Below the pieces are notes generated by a model. The model was given only the letters and a program-made list of their open reading frames with translations, was not told the origin of the DNA and did no database searches. A stretch of 8,687 nt of DNA from an uncultured Bacilli bacterium (GTDB taxonomy: Bacteria; Bacillota_I; Bacilli_A; RF39; UBA660): contig CANRCL010000047.1 in assembly GCA_947629115.1 (NCBI GenBank), positions 1 through 8,687 on the forward strand. Reading direction: 5' to 3'. Position 1 is the stretch's first letter. Each line of letters opens with the position of its first letter. The position numbers and the translations under genes were made by a program. Positions 1 to 6,501 of this stretch are shown piece by piece.

Positions 1-233
1 ACTGGGTCTGCTCCATTAAGCGTTTTATCTTTCCATACTTCACTTAATAAACCAGATTTTTCATATAACTCATCTATTGCATCTTGAACATTATCATATT
101 TACCACCACTATTTGTTTTATCATAAGATACATCTTTACTTTTTATTATTGTTGTGGCTGCATATACTCCACTTGCTGATAATATTATTCCACAAAATAA
201 TCCTAATATAAATTTATAATTATTCTTAATCAT
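1..233 (-). CDS. Secreted surface-type protein, N-terminal part (runs off the left edge)
   Basis: Seventy-seven residues are visible, starting MIKNNYKFIL and ending ...TLNGADP at the window edge. Residues 1-26 form a signal peptide: Lys near the start, a hydrophobic core FILGLFCGIILSASGV, and a likely signal peptidase I site at VYA-A. The protein should therefore be exported. The mature part opens with SKDVSYDKTNSGG and NVQDAIDELYEKS, a pattern I associate from memory with exported proteins of uncultured gut Firmicutes, some with a C-terminal lectin-like fold. The family assignment is inference. ATG at 231-233 is the first possible start because an in-frame TAA lies just upstream. The nearest AAGG Shine-Dalgarno-like site is about 14 bases away, which is long. 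The gene follows the miaB terminator and has its own promoter with a poly-G spacer. This end is AT-rich like the rest of the window. Confidence 0.85.
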   Translation of the reverse strand, partial: MIKNNYKFILGLFCGIILSASGVYAATTIIKSKDVSYDKTNSGGKYDNVQDAIDELYEKSGLLSEVWKDKTLNGADP

Positions 234-259
234 AAGTTAATCATCTACCTTATGGCTTT

Positions 260-286
260 ATTATAAAATATTACCCCCCCCGTCAA
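260..286 (-). promoter_or_regulatory. Promoter with poly-G spacer upstream of the secreted protein gene
   Basis: Reading the minus strand, a -35 box TTGACG (281-286, 5/6 match) and a perfect -10 TATAAT (260-265) are separated by 15 bases made of seven G plus TAATATTT. Counting the last base of the -35 box, the G run is 8 long (274-281). The spacer is 2 bases short of the 17-base optimum. Predicted transcription start is near 253, giving a leader of about 20 bases. A long G run is very unusual in this AT-rich DNA and suggests slippage-controlled expression. Confidence 0.7.
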
Positions 287-299
287 GACTTTTTCAAAA

Positions 300-325
300 A
301 ACTTTTTTTACAAGTAAAAAAAGTT
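300..325 (-). terminator. Terminator after miaB
   Basis: Perfect 10-base inverted repeat: AACTTTTTTT (minus strand, 325-316), a 6-base loop, then AAAAAAAGTT (309-300), followed by TTTTGAAAA. It sits 7 bases past the miaB stop and just before the -35 box of the next gene, separating the two transcription units. The stem is AT-rich, so termination may be leaky. Confidence 0.6.
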
Positions 326-331
326 AGCAAA

Positions 332-1744
332 CTAATTACCAACTTTTTCATCTATATACTCACCATCTAAACTAAAACTTTTAGCATCAGTGATTTTAAC
401 TTTAACAATTTGACCTATAATATCTTGTGGCCCTACTACATTGACTAATTTCATTGTATCAGTATAACCATATACTTTATTTTTATCTTTTTCACTAATT
501 CCTAATATTAAAACTTCAACTTCTTTATTTAATAATTTTTGATTATTTTTATTAGAATAATAATTAACTAAAGTATTTAATTCTTGTAATCTTTCTTCTT
601 TTTCTTTTAAAGGAATTTTATCTTCCATTCTAGCTGCTGGAGTTCCTTCTCTTGGTGAAAAAATAAAAGTATAAGCCCCATCATATTCACAAGTTTTAAC
701 AACATCTAAAGTTTCTTCAAAATCTTCTCTTGTTTCATTAGGAAATCCCACAATAATATCAGTTGTAATAGCAACCCCAGGAATTCTTTCTTTCATTTTT
801 TTAAATAAGGCTAAATATTCTTCTTTAGTATAACGACGATTCATTTTCTTTAAGATATTGTCACTACCTGATTGTAAAGGTAAATGAATATAAGGCATTA
901 TGTTATCATATTTGGCTATTACATCAATCATTTCATCAGTAAAATTCCAAGGATGAGATGTCACAAACCTTATTCTTTCGATACCTGTTTTTGCCACACA
1001 TTCTAATAAATTACTAAAAGTTTCGCCAATATCTTTACCATAAGCATTAACATTTTGTCCAAGCAAAGTAACTTCTTTATAGCCTTGCTTTTTTAATTCT
1101 TTAACTTCTTCAATAATACTTTCTAATTTTCTACTTCGCTCACGACCTCTAGTATAAGGAACTATACAATAGGTACAGAATTTATCACAACCATACATAA
1201 TATTAACCCAAGCAGTTATTTTAGAATCTCTTTCATATTTGATACCTTCGATTACTTCATCACTATTAGAATAAACTTCAATTTGTTGTTTAGAAAATTC
1301 TGCAATTAACATTTTAGGTAAATCATATAAATTATGAGTTCCAATAACAATATCTATATAAGGATGATTTTTCATAATATCTTCGATAACATCAGGTTGT
1401 TCAGCCATACAGCCACATAGAACTATTTTAAAATCATCACGATTTTTCTTCAAATATTTACATTTACCTAAAAAACCAATAACTTTATCTCGAGCATTTT
1501 CCCGAATTGCACAAGTATTTAAAACTACAACATTAGCCTCTTCTAAATTTTCTGTACTAATTAATCCTAAAGTTTCTAAATAATTTCTTATGGCTTCACT
1601 ATCGTGAACATTCATTTGACAACCATAGGTTCTTAAAAAATATTTTTTATTTTTAAACATTGAATGATAATTTTCTTCTAAATTAATATATTTATTTTCT
1701 TTACTAGTTCGCATTTTAGCAACATCTAAATCTGGTAAATGCAT
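332..1744 (-). CDS. miaB: tRNA-2-methylthio-N6-dimethylallyladenosine synthase (MiaB)
   Basis: Radical-SAM methylthiotransferase of 470 residues that converts i6A to ms2i6A at position 37 of tRNAs reading UNN codons; it acts after the MiaA prenyltransferase. Domains: an N-terminal MTTase domain (about 34-150) with the three auxiliary cluster cysteines C42 (YGCQMN), C78 (NTCAIRENA) and C112 (CGCMAEQ); the radical-SAM core (about 175-395) with CxxxCxxC at C186, C190 and C193 (GCDKFCTYC); and a C-terminal TRAM RNA-binding domain (about 400-465). NTCAIRENA, the IHLPLQSGS motif and IVGFPNET mark MiaB rather than RimO or MtaB. Length matches the family, including the roughly 30-residue N-terminal extension common in Firmicutes. 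ATG at 1742-1744 has AGGAAGTGG about 9 bases upstream, whereas inner Met11 has no site. The stop is TAG. It is transcribed alone, from a long leader with an inverted repeat and putative regulator boxes. Confidence 0.97.
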   Translation of the reverse strand: MHLPDLDVAKMRTSKENKYINLEENYHSMFKNKKYFLRTYGCQMNVHDSEAIRNYLETLGLISTENLEEANVVVLNTCAIRENARDKVIGFLGKCKYLKKNRDDFKIVLCGCMAEQPDVIEDIMKNHPYIDIVIGTHNLYDLPKMLIAEFSKQQIEVYSNSDEVIEGIKYERDSKITAWVNIMYGCDKFCTYCIVPYTRGRERSRKLESIIEEVKELKKQGYKEVTLLGQNVNAYGKDIGETFSNLLECVAKTGIERIRFVTSHPWNFTDEMIDVIAKYDNIMPYIHLPLQSGSDNILKKMNRRYTKEEYLALFKKMKERIPGVAITTDIIVGFPNETREDFEETLDVVKTCEYDGAYTFIFSPREGTPAARMEDKIPLKEKEERLQELNTLVNYYSNKNNQKLLNKEVEVLILGISEKDKNKVYGYTDTMKLVNVVGPQDIIGQIVKVKITDAKSFSLDGEYIDEKVGN

Positions 1745-1790
1745 ATAACCACTTCCTACCTAGGTATTTTAACATACATAACAAGATAAT

Positions 1791-1904
1791 GAAAGCGGAT
1801 TTTATGGTCTTGGGTAAGTTTGGGTTATGTAGGTAGAAATTTAAATTAGATAGATAGGTAAATAAAGCAACAATAGTATTAATAATCAACCAAAACCCGC
1901 TTTC
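1791..1904 (-). repeat. 114-base inverted-repeat element / structured leader of miaB
   Basis: The ends GAAAGCGGATTTT (1791-1803) and AAAACCCGCTTTC (1892-1904) are inverted repeats differing at one position. In minus-strand RNA that mismatch becomes a U-G wobble, so a 13-14 bp stem forms without a break. It closes an interior of about 87 bases that includes a competing pairing (GUUU.GGUU with AACC.AAAC). The element lies between the predicted miaB promoter and the miaB ribosome site, so it would form part of a roughly 170-base 5' leader. No U-run follows, so it is not a simple terminator. I do not recognise a known riboswitch class. It could instead be a small MITE-like element, but I see no clear target-site duplication. 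Together with the adjoining promoter, boxes and terminator it accounts for the 319-base stretch between miaB and the ATPase gene. Confidence 0.5.
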
Positions 1905-1923
1905 AAGAAAGATATTAGAACAT

Positions 1924-1952
1924 TTTATAAGCAATTACAATAACTTCGACAA
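1924..1952 (-). promoter_or_regulatory. Probable miaB promoter
   Basis: On the minus strand TTGTCG (1947-1952, 4/6 match to the -35 consensus) is followed after 17 bases by TATAAA (1924-1929). Transcription would start near 1917 and include the inverted-repeat element before miaB. The -35 box is embedded in a TGTCGAA box, as in some promoters controlled by an activator that overlaps the -35 region. Confidence 0.45.
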
Positions 1953-1992
1953 ATGATGGCAAAACTTGTCAAATTTCGACATACTTTCGACA
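1945..1992 (-). promoter_or_regulatory. Cluster of three TGTCGAA boxes (Spo0A-box-like operator)
   Basis: The minus strand carries exact TGTCGAA at 1945-1951, 1975-1981 and 1986-1992. A related TGTCAAA on the plus strand at 1967-1973 faces the middle copy. Start-to-start distances are 30 and 11 bases, close to whole helical turns, so one face of the DNA would present all copies. TGTCGAA is the core of the established 0A box bound by phosphorylated Spo0A in Bacillus and Clostridium. The spacing and repetition are seen directly; the regulator is inferred. Confidence 0.45.
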
Positions 1993-2002
1993 AAGAAAAG
2001 AT

Positions 2003-2038
2003 AAAAAAAGCAGTTAAATTTATTATTAACCACTTTTT
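2003..2038 (-). terminator. Terminator after the ATPase gene
   Basis: Minus-strand RNA forms a 13 bp stem from AAAAAGUGGUUAA (2038-2026) and UUAACUGCUUUUU (2017-2005), with two G-U wobbles, an 8-base loop, and a U-run continuing to 2003. It lies about 25 bases past the ATPase stop and upstream of the miaB promoter. Confidence 0.75.
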
Positions 2039-2063
2039 AATTATAAATAATTATTTATTAAAT

Positions 2064-3266
2064 CTAAAAGTCATCATTCATTAAGAAATCAAAAATATTA
2101 ATATGTTTAATGCCGTTTTGAGAATAATCCTCTTTATTAGTTGAAATAATATATTTAGGATAATTATCATCTATATTATTAAAAGCACTAAATTCCCTAT
2201 TCCTAGTTTCTTCATTAGATAAATCATAACATGCTTGAATATATTTAATATTTTTATTTTTTGAAGCAATAAAATCTATTTCGCCATCTTGAGTTTTTCC
2301 TATATATACTTCATAGCCTTTTTTTATTAATTCATTATATATTATATTTTCAAAGGCTTGAGAATAATTAATTTCTTTATTATTAGTTTTAATTTTTTTT
2401 ACTCCTAAATCTGTTGCATAAAATTTATTTAAAGATTTTAAAACTGCTTTACCTTTAATATCATATCTATATACTCTATTAATTATAAATGTTGAACAAA
2501 GTGCTTCCAAATATTTATAAAGTGTATCATTAGCAATTTTATTGCCATTTTTTTCTAGATAATTCAAAATGTTGGTGGCTGAAAATTCTCTTGTTTCTGT
2601 TTCTAAAATATATTGAAGAATTTTATTAAATGAAGTAATATCGGTTATTCCCAATCTATCTACAACATCTTTAAGTAGTATTGAATCATAAACATCCCTA
2701 ATATAATTTTCTTTAGAATCATTATTAGAAAAAATAAATCTTTGAGGTAAAGTTCCCCATTCAAATATATCTAATAATAAATCAAAATATTTTTCTTTTT
2801 TAGTATTTGTAAGTTCTACAACCTCTTTAAATGATAAAGGATTAATTCTAAAACTTACATATCTTCCAGATAAATCAGTAGATAATTCTAAAAATGTCAT
2901 TTTACTATTGGAACCAGTAATAAAAATGCTAAATTGCTCAGTTATTCGTATAGAATTAACTGCTTTTTCAAATTCTAAAACTTTTTGAACTTCATCTAAA
3001 AATACATAGTAGGTCTTCTTATCTTTCACTAAACTTTTAATATAATTATTTAACTCTAAAGCATTTGTTATATTAGCATAATCTAGAGATTCAAAATTAA
3101 TATATATAATATGACTATCATCTACTCCATCTGATTTAATTTCTTCAATTATTTGTTGCAATATTACAGATTTACCGCTTCTTCTTAAACCACATAAAAC
3201 TTTAATTAACGAATTGACATGATAAAAATCTTTGATTTTATTTAAATAATAATCTCTCTTTAACAT
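2064..3266 (-). CDS. AAA-family ATPase with DUF4143-like C-terminus
   Basis: A cytoplasmic protein of 400 residues of the common but poorly characterised bacterial/archaeal 'ATP-binding protein' family (AAA_14 plus DUF4143). Walker A is GLRRSGKS (26-33), Walker B is VFLDEVQ (88-94), and a sensor-like stretch ITGSNS follows at 117-122. A winged-helix-like region occupies about 205-260. The C-terminal part carries FENIIYNEL (306-314), GEIDFIA (328-334) and YIQACY (342-347), the layout of a degenerate PD-(D/E)xK nuclease-like fold, here with Gln in the E/QxK position. The biological role of the family is not established. The start is ATG at 3264-3266: AGAGGTG lies 6 bases upstream. A GTG three codons earlier falls inside that ribosome site and is unlikely to be used. 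The stop is TAG. It has its own terminator and no partner gene in its unit. Such genes vary widely between strains, which suggests horizontal gain, although base composition is the same as its neighbours. Confidence 0.9.
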   Translation of the reverse strand: MLKRDYYLNKIKDFYHVNSLIKVLCGLRRSGKSVILQQIIEEIKSDGVDDSHIIYINFESLDYANITNALELNNYIKSLVKDKKTYYVFLDEVQKVLEFEKAVNSIRITEQFSIFITGSNSKMTFLELSTDLSGRYVSFRINPLSFKEVVELTNTKKEKYFDLLLDIFEWGTLPQRFIFSNNDSKENYIRDVYDSILLKDVVDRLGITDITSFNKILQYILETETREFSATNILNYLEKNGNKIANDTLYKYLEALCSTFIINRVYRYDIKGKAVLKSLNKFYATDLGVKKIKTNNKEINYSQAFENIIYNELIKKGYEVYIGKTQDGEIDFIASKNKNIKYIQACYDLSNEETRNREFSAFNNIDDNYPKYIISTNKEDYSQNGIKHINIFDFLMNDDF

Positions 3267-3286
3267 AAAAAACACCTCTTATTTAT

Positions 3287-3292
3287 ATTATA
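3287..3292 (-). promoter_or_regulatory. -10 box of the ATPase gene promoter
   Basis: Perfect TATAAT on the minus strand, 20 bases before the ATPase ATG. No convincing -35 is found at 16-18 bases; TTTATG at 3310-3315 is the nearest. The surrounding DNA is so AT-rich that chance is a real possibility. Confidence 0.35.
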
Positions 3293-3317
3293 TAATAATT
3301 TTTTTAAAACATAAAGT

Positions 3318-3385
3318 TTTTTTGATGAAATGGAAAAACTTTTTTAATTTTAATTTTTTTTGGTTGAATTGGAAAAACTTTTTTA
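3318..3385. repeat. Two direct copies of a ~29-base repeat upstream of the ATPase gene
   Basis: Plus-strand copies at 3318-3346 and 3356-3385 share the frame T6-G..TGAA.TGG-AAAAACTTTTTTA and differ at only a few positions. The period is about 39 bases. Each copy contains the near-palindrome AAAAACTTTTT. The pair fills most of the gap between the serS terminator and the ATPase promoter. It may be an operator pair or a local duplication; nothing identifies a binding protein. Confidence 0.5.
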
Positions 3386-3396
3386 TACAAACTTAA

Positions 3397-3433
3397 TATA
3401 AAAAGAAGTTAAATTAATCATTCAACTTCTTTT
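3397..3433 (-). terminator. Terminator overlapping the end of serS
   Basis: The stem AAAAGAAGTT (minus strand, 3433-3424) pairs perfectly with AACTTCTTTT (3410-3401). The 5' arm encodes the last Lys-Lys-Leu codons of serS and the stop codon is in the loop. The run TTTTTATATT follows. Overlap of a terminator arm with coding sequence is also seen at the dac gene in this window. Confidence 0.7.
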
Positions 3434-4709
3434 CGATTTTCTCTTTTCCACCCATATATGGTTGTAAAACTTTAGGAATTAATATACTACCATCTTTTTG
3501 ATAATTATTTTCTAAAAGTGCTATTAACATTCTAGGTGGGGCAATAACTGTATTATTTAAAGTATGAGCATATTCTTTTGTACCATCTTCTTTTTTATAA
3601 CGTATTTGTAAACGTCTGGCTTGAGCACTAGTAAGATTAGAACAAGAACAAACTTCAAAATATTTTTGTTGTCTTGGACTCCAGGCTTCAATATCACAAG
3701 AACGATATTTTAAGTCAGCAAGGTCACCACTACAACAAACTAGTTTACGAACGGGAATATCTAGACTTCTAAATAATTCTACTGAATAATTCCACATTTT
3801 ATCATACCATTTATCACTATCTTCTGGTTTACAAATAACAATCATTTCTTGTTTTTCAAATTGATGAATTCGATATATACCTCTTTCTTCTATCCCATGG
3901 GCTCCAACTTCTTTACGAAAGCAAGGAGAATATGAAGTCATAGTTATCGGAAGTTCACTTTCTTTCAATAATTGGTCTTTAAATTTAGCAATCATTGAAT
4001 GTTCACTTGTACCAATTAAATATAAATCTTCTCCTTCAATTTTATACATCATATTTTCTTTTTCTTGAAAAGACATTACTCCATCAACAGCATCACTACG
4101 AATCATATAAGGTGGAATACAATAAATGAAACCTTTATCAATCATAAAATCTCTAGCATAGGCTAAAACAGCACTATGAAGACGAGCAATATCACCCATT
4201 AAATAATAAAAACCATTACCACTTACTCTTCCGGCTGCTTCTTTATCTAAACCATTAAAACTTTCCATTATTTCAGCATGATAAGGAATTTCATAATCAT
4301 AACTTTTAGGTTCACCAAATCTTTGTTCTTCAACATTTTGAGTATCATTTTCTCCAATTGGTACATCATCAGCAATAATATTTGGAATAATCATCATTCT
4401 TTTTTTAATTTCTAATGATAATTTTTCTTCTTCACTTTCTAAATCCGGAATTTCCTTATTAATTTTAGCCACTTCTTCTTTAATTTTATTGGCTTCATCT
4501 ATTTTTTTATCTCGCATTAATGCCCCAATTTCACTACTTAAACTATTTCTTTGGTTTCTTAATTCATCGGCTTTAGTTTTACATTCCCGATATTTAATAT
4601 CTAAATCATATACCTCATCTACTAAAGGTAATTTTTCATCTTGGAATTTCTTTTTTATATTTTCCTTAACTAAATCCCTATTCTCTCTAATTAATTTAAT
4701 ATCAATCAT
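3414..4709 (-). CDS. serS: Seryl-tRNA synthetase
   Basis: Class II synthetase of 431 residues that attaches serine to tRNA-Ser (and to tRNA-Sec where present). Residues 1-105 form the tRNA-binding coiled-coil arm: heptads rich in Lys and Glu, starting MIDIKLIREN and containing LRNQRNSLSSEIG. The catalytic core includes motif 1 around 175-205, the TSEHSMIA serine-site loop (234-241), motif 2 CFRKEVGAHG...IYRIHQFEKQEM (263-289) and motif 3 with APPRMLIALLENN (390-402). The central and C-terminal signature (GDLADLKYRSCDIEAW, CSCSN at 354-358, QARRLQIR, HTLNNTVIAPPR) differs from the Bacillus subtilis/E. coli form (typically EISSCSN and a GR-type motif 3). It fits a second bacterial SerRS subgroup also seen in some clostridia and other phyla. 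ATG at 4707-4709 has AAGGA about 7 bases upstream. Expression is controlled by the T-box leader. Confidence 0.97.
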   Translation of the reverse strand: MIDIKLIRENRDLVKENIKKKFQDEKLPLVDEVYDLDIKYRECKTKADELRNQRNSLSSEIGALMRDKKIDEANKIKEEVAKINKEIPDLESEEEKLSLEIKKRMMIIPNIIADDVPIGENDTQNVEEQRFGEPKSYDYEIPYHAEIMESFNGLDKEAAGRVSGNGFYYLMGDIARLHSAVLAYARDFMIDKGFIYCIPPYMIRSDAVDGVMSFQEKENMMYKIEGEDLYLIGTSEHSMIAKFKDQLLKESELPITMTSYSPCFRKEVGAHGIEERGIYRIHQFEKQEMIVICKPEDSDKWYDKMWNYSVELFRSLDIPVRKLVCCSGDLADLKYRSCDIEAWSPRQQKYFEVCSCSNLTSAQARRLQIRYKKEDGTKEYAHTLNNTVIAPPRMLIALLENNYQKDGSILIPKVLQPYMGGKEKIEKKLND

Positions 4710-4725
4710 TTTAATCCTTCTTTCT

Positions 4726-4925
4726 AAATAAAAACCGCATCATTACTACAAGGAGCAATTTTGCGGTACCATCCTATTTTTAACTTAATTTGAGATAACG
4801 GCTTACACCGGCATTTATTAATGCTTTCAGAAAGGAGATTCATTATAAATATTTATTAGTTTGCACCAGCCACTAACTCTCTTCTAAAATAATTTATAAT
4901 TACTTATCTTTCGTCATCAATTTAC
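4726..4925 (-). ncRNA. T-box leader of serS
   Basis: The transcribed leader has the T-box plan. Stem I begins near 4900 with AGAAGAGAGUU and contains a GGUGCAA distal element. A specifier region AAUCUCC reads UCU at 4836-4838, a serine codon (an overlapping UCC at 4834-4836 is also serine). The T-box sequence AGGATGGTACCGC is at 4763-4775 (plus-strand complement), and its UGGU bulge pairs with the uncharged tRNA end. The competing terminator uses ACCGCA (4762-4767) with TGCGGT (4734-4739) plus an inner helix, then TTTTTATTT. Uncharged tRNA-Ser should favour the antiterminator and let transcription enter serS; charged tRNA should favour termination. Serine specificity agrees with the downstream gene. 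Confidence 0.95.
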
Positions 4926-4931
4926 TTAATT

Positions 4932-4960
4932 AATATACCAAATTTTTAGGTTTTTGACAA
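4932..4960 (-). promoter_or_regulatory. Promoter of the serS T-box transcript
   Basis: On the minus strand TTGTCA (4955-4960) and TATATT (4932-4937) each match consensus at 5 of 6 positions and have an ideal 17-base spacer. Transcription should start near 4925, just before the T-box stem I region. The -35 lies only about 6 bases past the stop codon of the LCP gene, and no separate terminator is visible between them. Confidence 0.75.
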
Positions 4961-4966
4961 TAACTT

Positions 4967-6406
4967 TTACTTTTTTAAATAATCTTTTATTAAATTTTGA
5001 GCATTATTAACTGATTCTAAATTAGGATTCATTACATACAATTTAGTATTTTTATAAGAATATGTATAATCATAAGCATCACTACCTTTTAATATATTAC
5101 TTTCAACTTTGAAATCTCTTGGACTAGTAATTTCTTTTCTAATAAACCCTAACATAGCATTTTTAGGCATATTAGTTACAAAAGCATCTTCTAAAGATTT
5201 AAGTAATTTATTATAATTTTTAATAGTTTCTTTACCCATTGCTTTATGCATTAAGGCCTCTAAAACTAATACTTGATGTTTACCTCGACCAATATCACCC
5301 TCATTTAAATTCTTTCTTTCTCTAACAAAAGATAAAGCATCTTTGCCACTTAAAGTAATATTGCCCTTATTAAAAGTAATATTATCAACAGTAGTAAATG
5401 TTTGGTCATTATAAACAGTAATACCTCCTAAAATATCAACTATTTTAATTACCGATGTAAAATTAACTTTAACATAATAATTGACTTTAGTATCTAATAA
5501 ATGTTCCATAGCATAAATACTAGAATCTACTCCATAAATACCCGCATGAGTAAGTTTATCTTTATAAGTACTATTATTGATATTGACATAATAATCTCTT
5601 GGTACCCAGGTCATTAAAATCTTTTCAGATACAGGATTAACAGTCACTAAAATATTTACATCACTTCTCGAAGTAGCATTTATTTTTCCATATGTATCAA
5701 TACCACTTATATAAATATTAAATGGTTCTTTATTAATATTAACGGCTTCTTTTAAACTAGTAATATCATTTTTTATTTCTAACTCATAAATACTTTTTAA
5801 CTTATTATAATTGTCTTGATGATTTTCTTTAATTAAAGCAAGTTCACTATTTTCTAAAATAATGGCCTCTACTTCATTATTAATTAAAGCATTAGTTAAA
5901 ACATCACTACTATCATATTCTTTATATTGAACATCAATTTTTTTATTTAATTTTTTTTGAAATTTGGCTAATGTATCATCTATAACTGTTTTATTTATTC
6001 CAATATCTTTTTCATCTAAATCGGTTAATTTATTATAATTACTATCTTTAAGAACTACGACATGATAATTTTTAACTGTATAATCCCCATCAGTCACATT
6101 AAATAAAAATCCTAAAGTACTAAATAAATAGCGAACCGCTAAAAATAAAATTAAAATAATTACGATACTTAAAAAATTGCCTATATAACGCATACCTTTT
6201 TTACGAGATAAATTAAACCTAAATATAAAATAAGCAATTACTAAAGTTATAATTAAACCTATTAAAGGAATGATAAAAGGAATTATATTAATATAAAAAA
6301 GCATGCCAAAGAAAATTAAAATTGTTACTAATAAAGTAATATTTAATATTTTACCAATTTTTTTATGTTTTTTTCTTCTTTTTCTTTTGGTATTTACTTC
6401 TTTCAT
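4967..6406 (-). CDS. LytR-CpsA-Psr (LCP) family cell-wall glycopolymer transferase
   Basis: A membrane-anchored enzyme of 479 residues. LCP proteins transfer lipid-linked anionic polymers such as teichoic acids or capsule to peptidoglycan, outside the membrane. After a very basic N-terminus (KRKRRKKHKK) there are three hydrophobic segments at about 20-38, 42-63 and 78-101. Residues about 105-215 contain LKDSNYNKLTDLDEKDIGIN and resemble a solute-binding-protein-like domain seen in some Firmicutes LCP proteins (inference). The LCP domain spans about 228-425, with SGIDTYG, SRSDVNILVTVNP (246-258), VPRDYYV (268-274), KLTHAGIYG, LSGKDALSFVRER (352-364) and GDIGRGKHQ (370-378). The arginines and aspartates in these motifs bind the polyprenyl pyrophosphate in characterised members. 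ATG at 6404-6406 has a strong AAAGGAG 6-7 bases upstream. The reading frame stays open to 6490, but that extension lacks a ribosome site and runs into the preceding terminator. No terminator follows before the serS promoter. Confidence 0.92.
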   Translation of the reverse strand: MKEVNTKRKRRKKHKKIGKILNITLLVTILIFFGMLFYINIIPFIIPLIGLIITLVIAYFIFRFNLSRKKGMRYIGNFLSIVIILILFLAVRYLFSTLGFLFNVTDGDYTVKNYHVVVLKDSNYNKLTDLDEKDIGINKTVIDDTLAKFQKKLNKKIDVQYKEYDSSDVLTNALINNEVEAIILENSELALIKENHQDNYNKLKSIYELEIKNDITSLKEAVNINKEPFNIYISGIDTYGKINATSRSDVNILVTVNPVSEKILMTWVPRDYYVNINNSTYKDKLTHAGIYGVDSSIYAMEHLLDTKVNYYVKVNFTSVIKIVDILGGITVYNDQTFTTVDNITFNKGNITLSGKDALSFVRERKNLNEGDIGRGKHQVLVLEALMHKAMGKETIKNYNKLLKSLEDAFVTNMPKNAMLGFIRKEITSPRDFKVESNILKGSDAYDYTYSYKNTKLYVMNPNLESVNNAQNLIKDYLKK

Positions 6407-6424
6407 AGATGTCTCCTTTAGATT

Positions 6425-6430
6425 ATTATA
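6425..6430 (-). promoter_or_regulatory. -10 box of the LCP gene promoter
   Basis: Perfect TATAAT on the minus strand, 18 bases before the LCP start codon and downstream of a terminator, so a promoter is needed here. No good -35 exists at 16-18 bases; TTAAGA at 6451-6456 would give a 20-base spacer. Confidence 0.5.
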
Positions 6431-6462
6431 AGACTTTCTATTAATTAAAATCTTAATTTTCC

Positions 6463-6493
6463 AAATAAAAAATGTGCTTTTGACACACATTTT
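6463..6493 (-). terminator. Terminator after the 240-residue protein gene
   Basis: The 8 bp stem AAAATGTG (minus strand, 6493-6486) pairs with CACATTTT (6476-6469) around a 9-base loop. It is followed by a T-rich tail, CACATTTTTTATTT. It lies 8 bases past the stop codon and separates this gene from the LCP gene. Confidence 0.75.
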
Positions 6494-6501
6494 ACATTAA
6501 A

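Noticed and set aside
1716..1934. A 72-codon open frame on the minus strand between the ATPase and miaB genes
   Set aside because: It needs a TTG start with no suitable ribosome site, overlaps the miaB start and its Shine-Dalgarno, and runs straight through the inverted-repeat element. It is best explained as a chance frame in AT-rich leader DNA.
4489..4731. An 80-codon open frame on the plus strand
   Set aside because: It is the reverse complement of the serS coiled-coil region; the Ser/Leu-rich translation reflects the antisense of Lys/Glu-rich codons.
6407..6490. An N-terminal extension of the LCP protein by 28 residues
   Set aside because: The frame is open, but the extension lacks a ribosome site and begins in the terminator of the preceding gene. 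A strong AAAGGAG precedes the ATG at 6404-6406.
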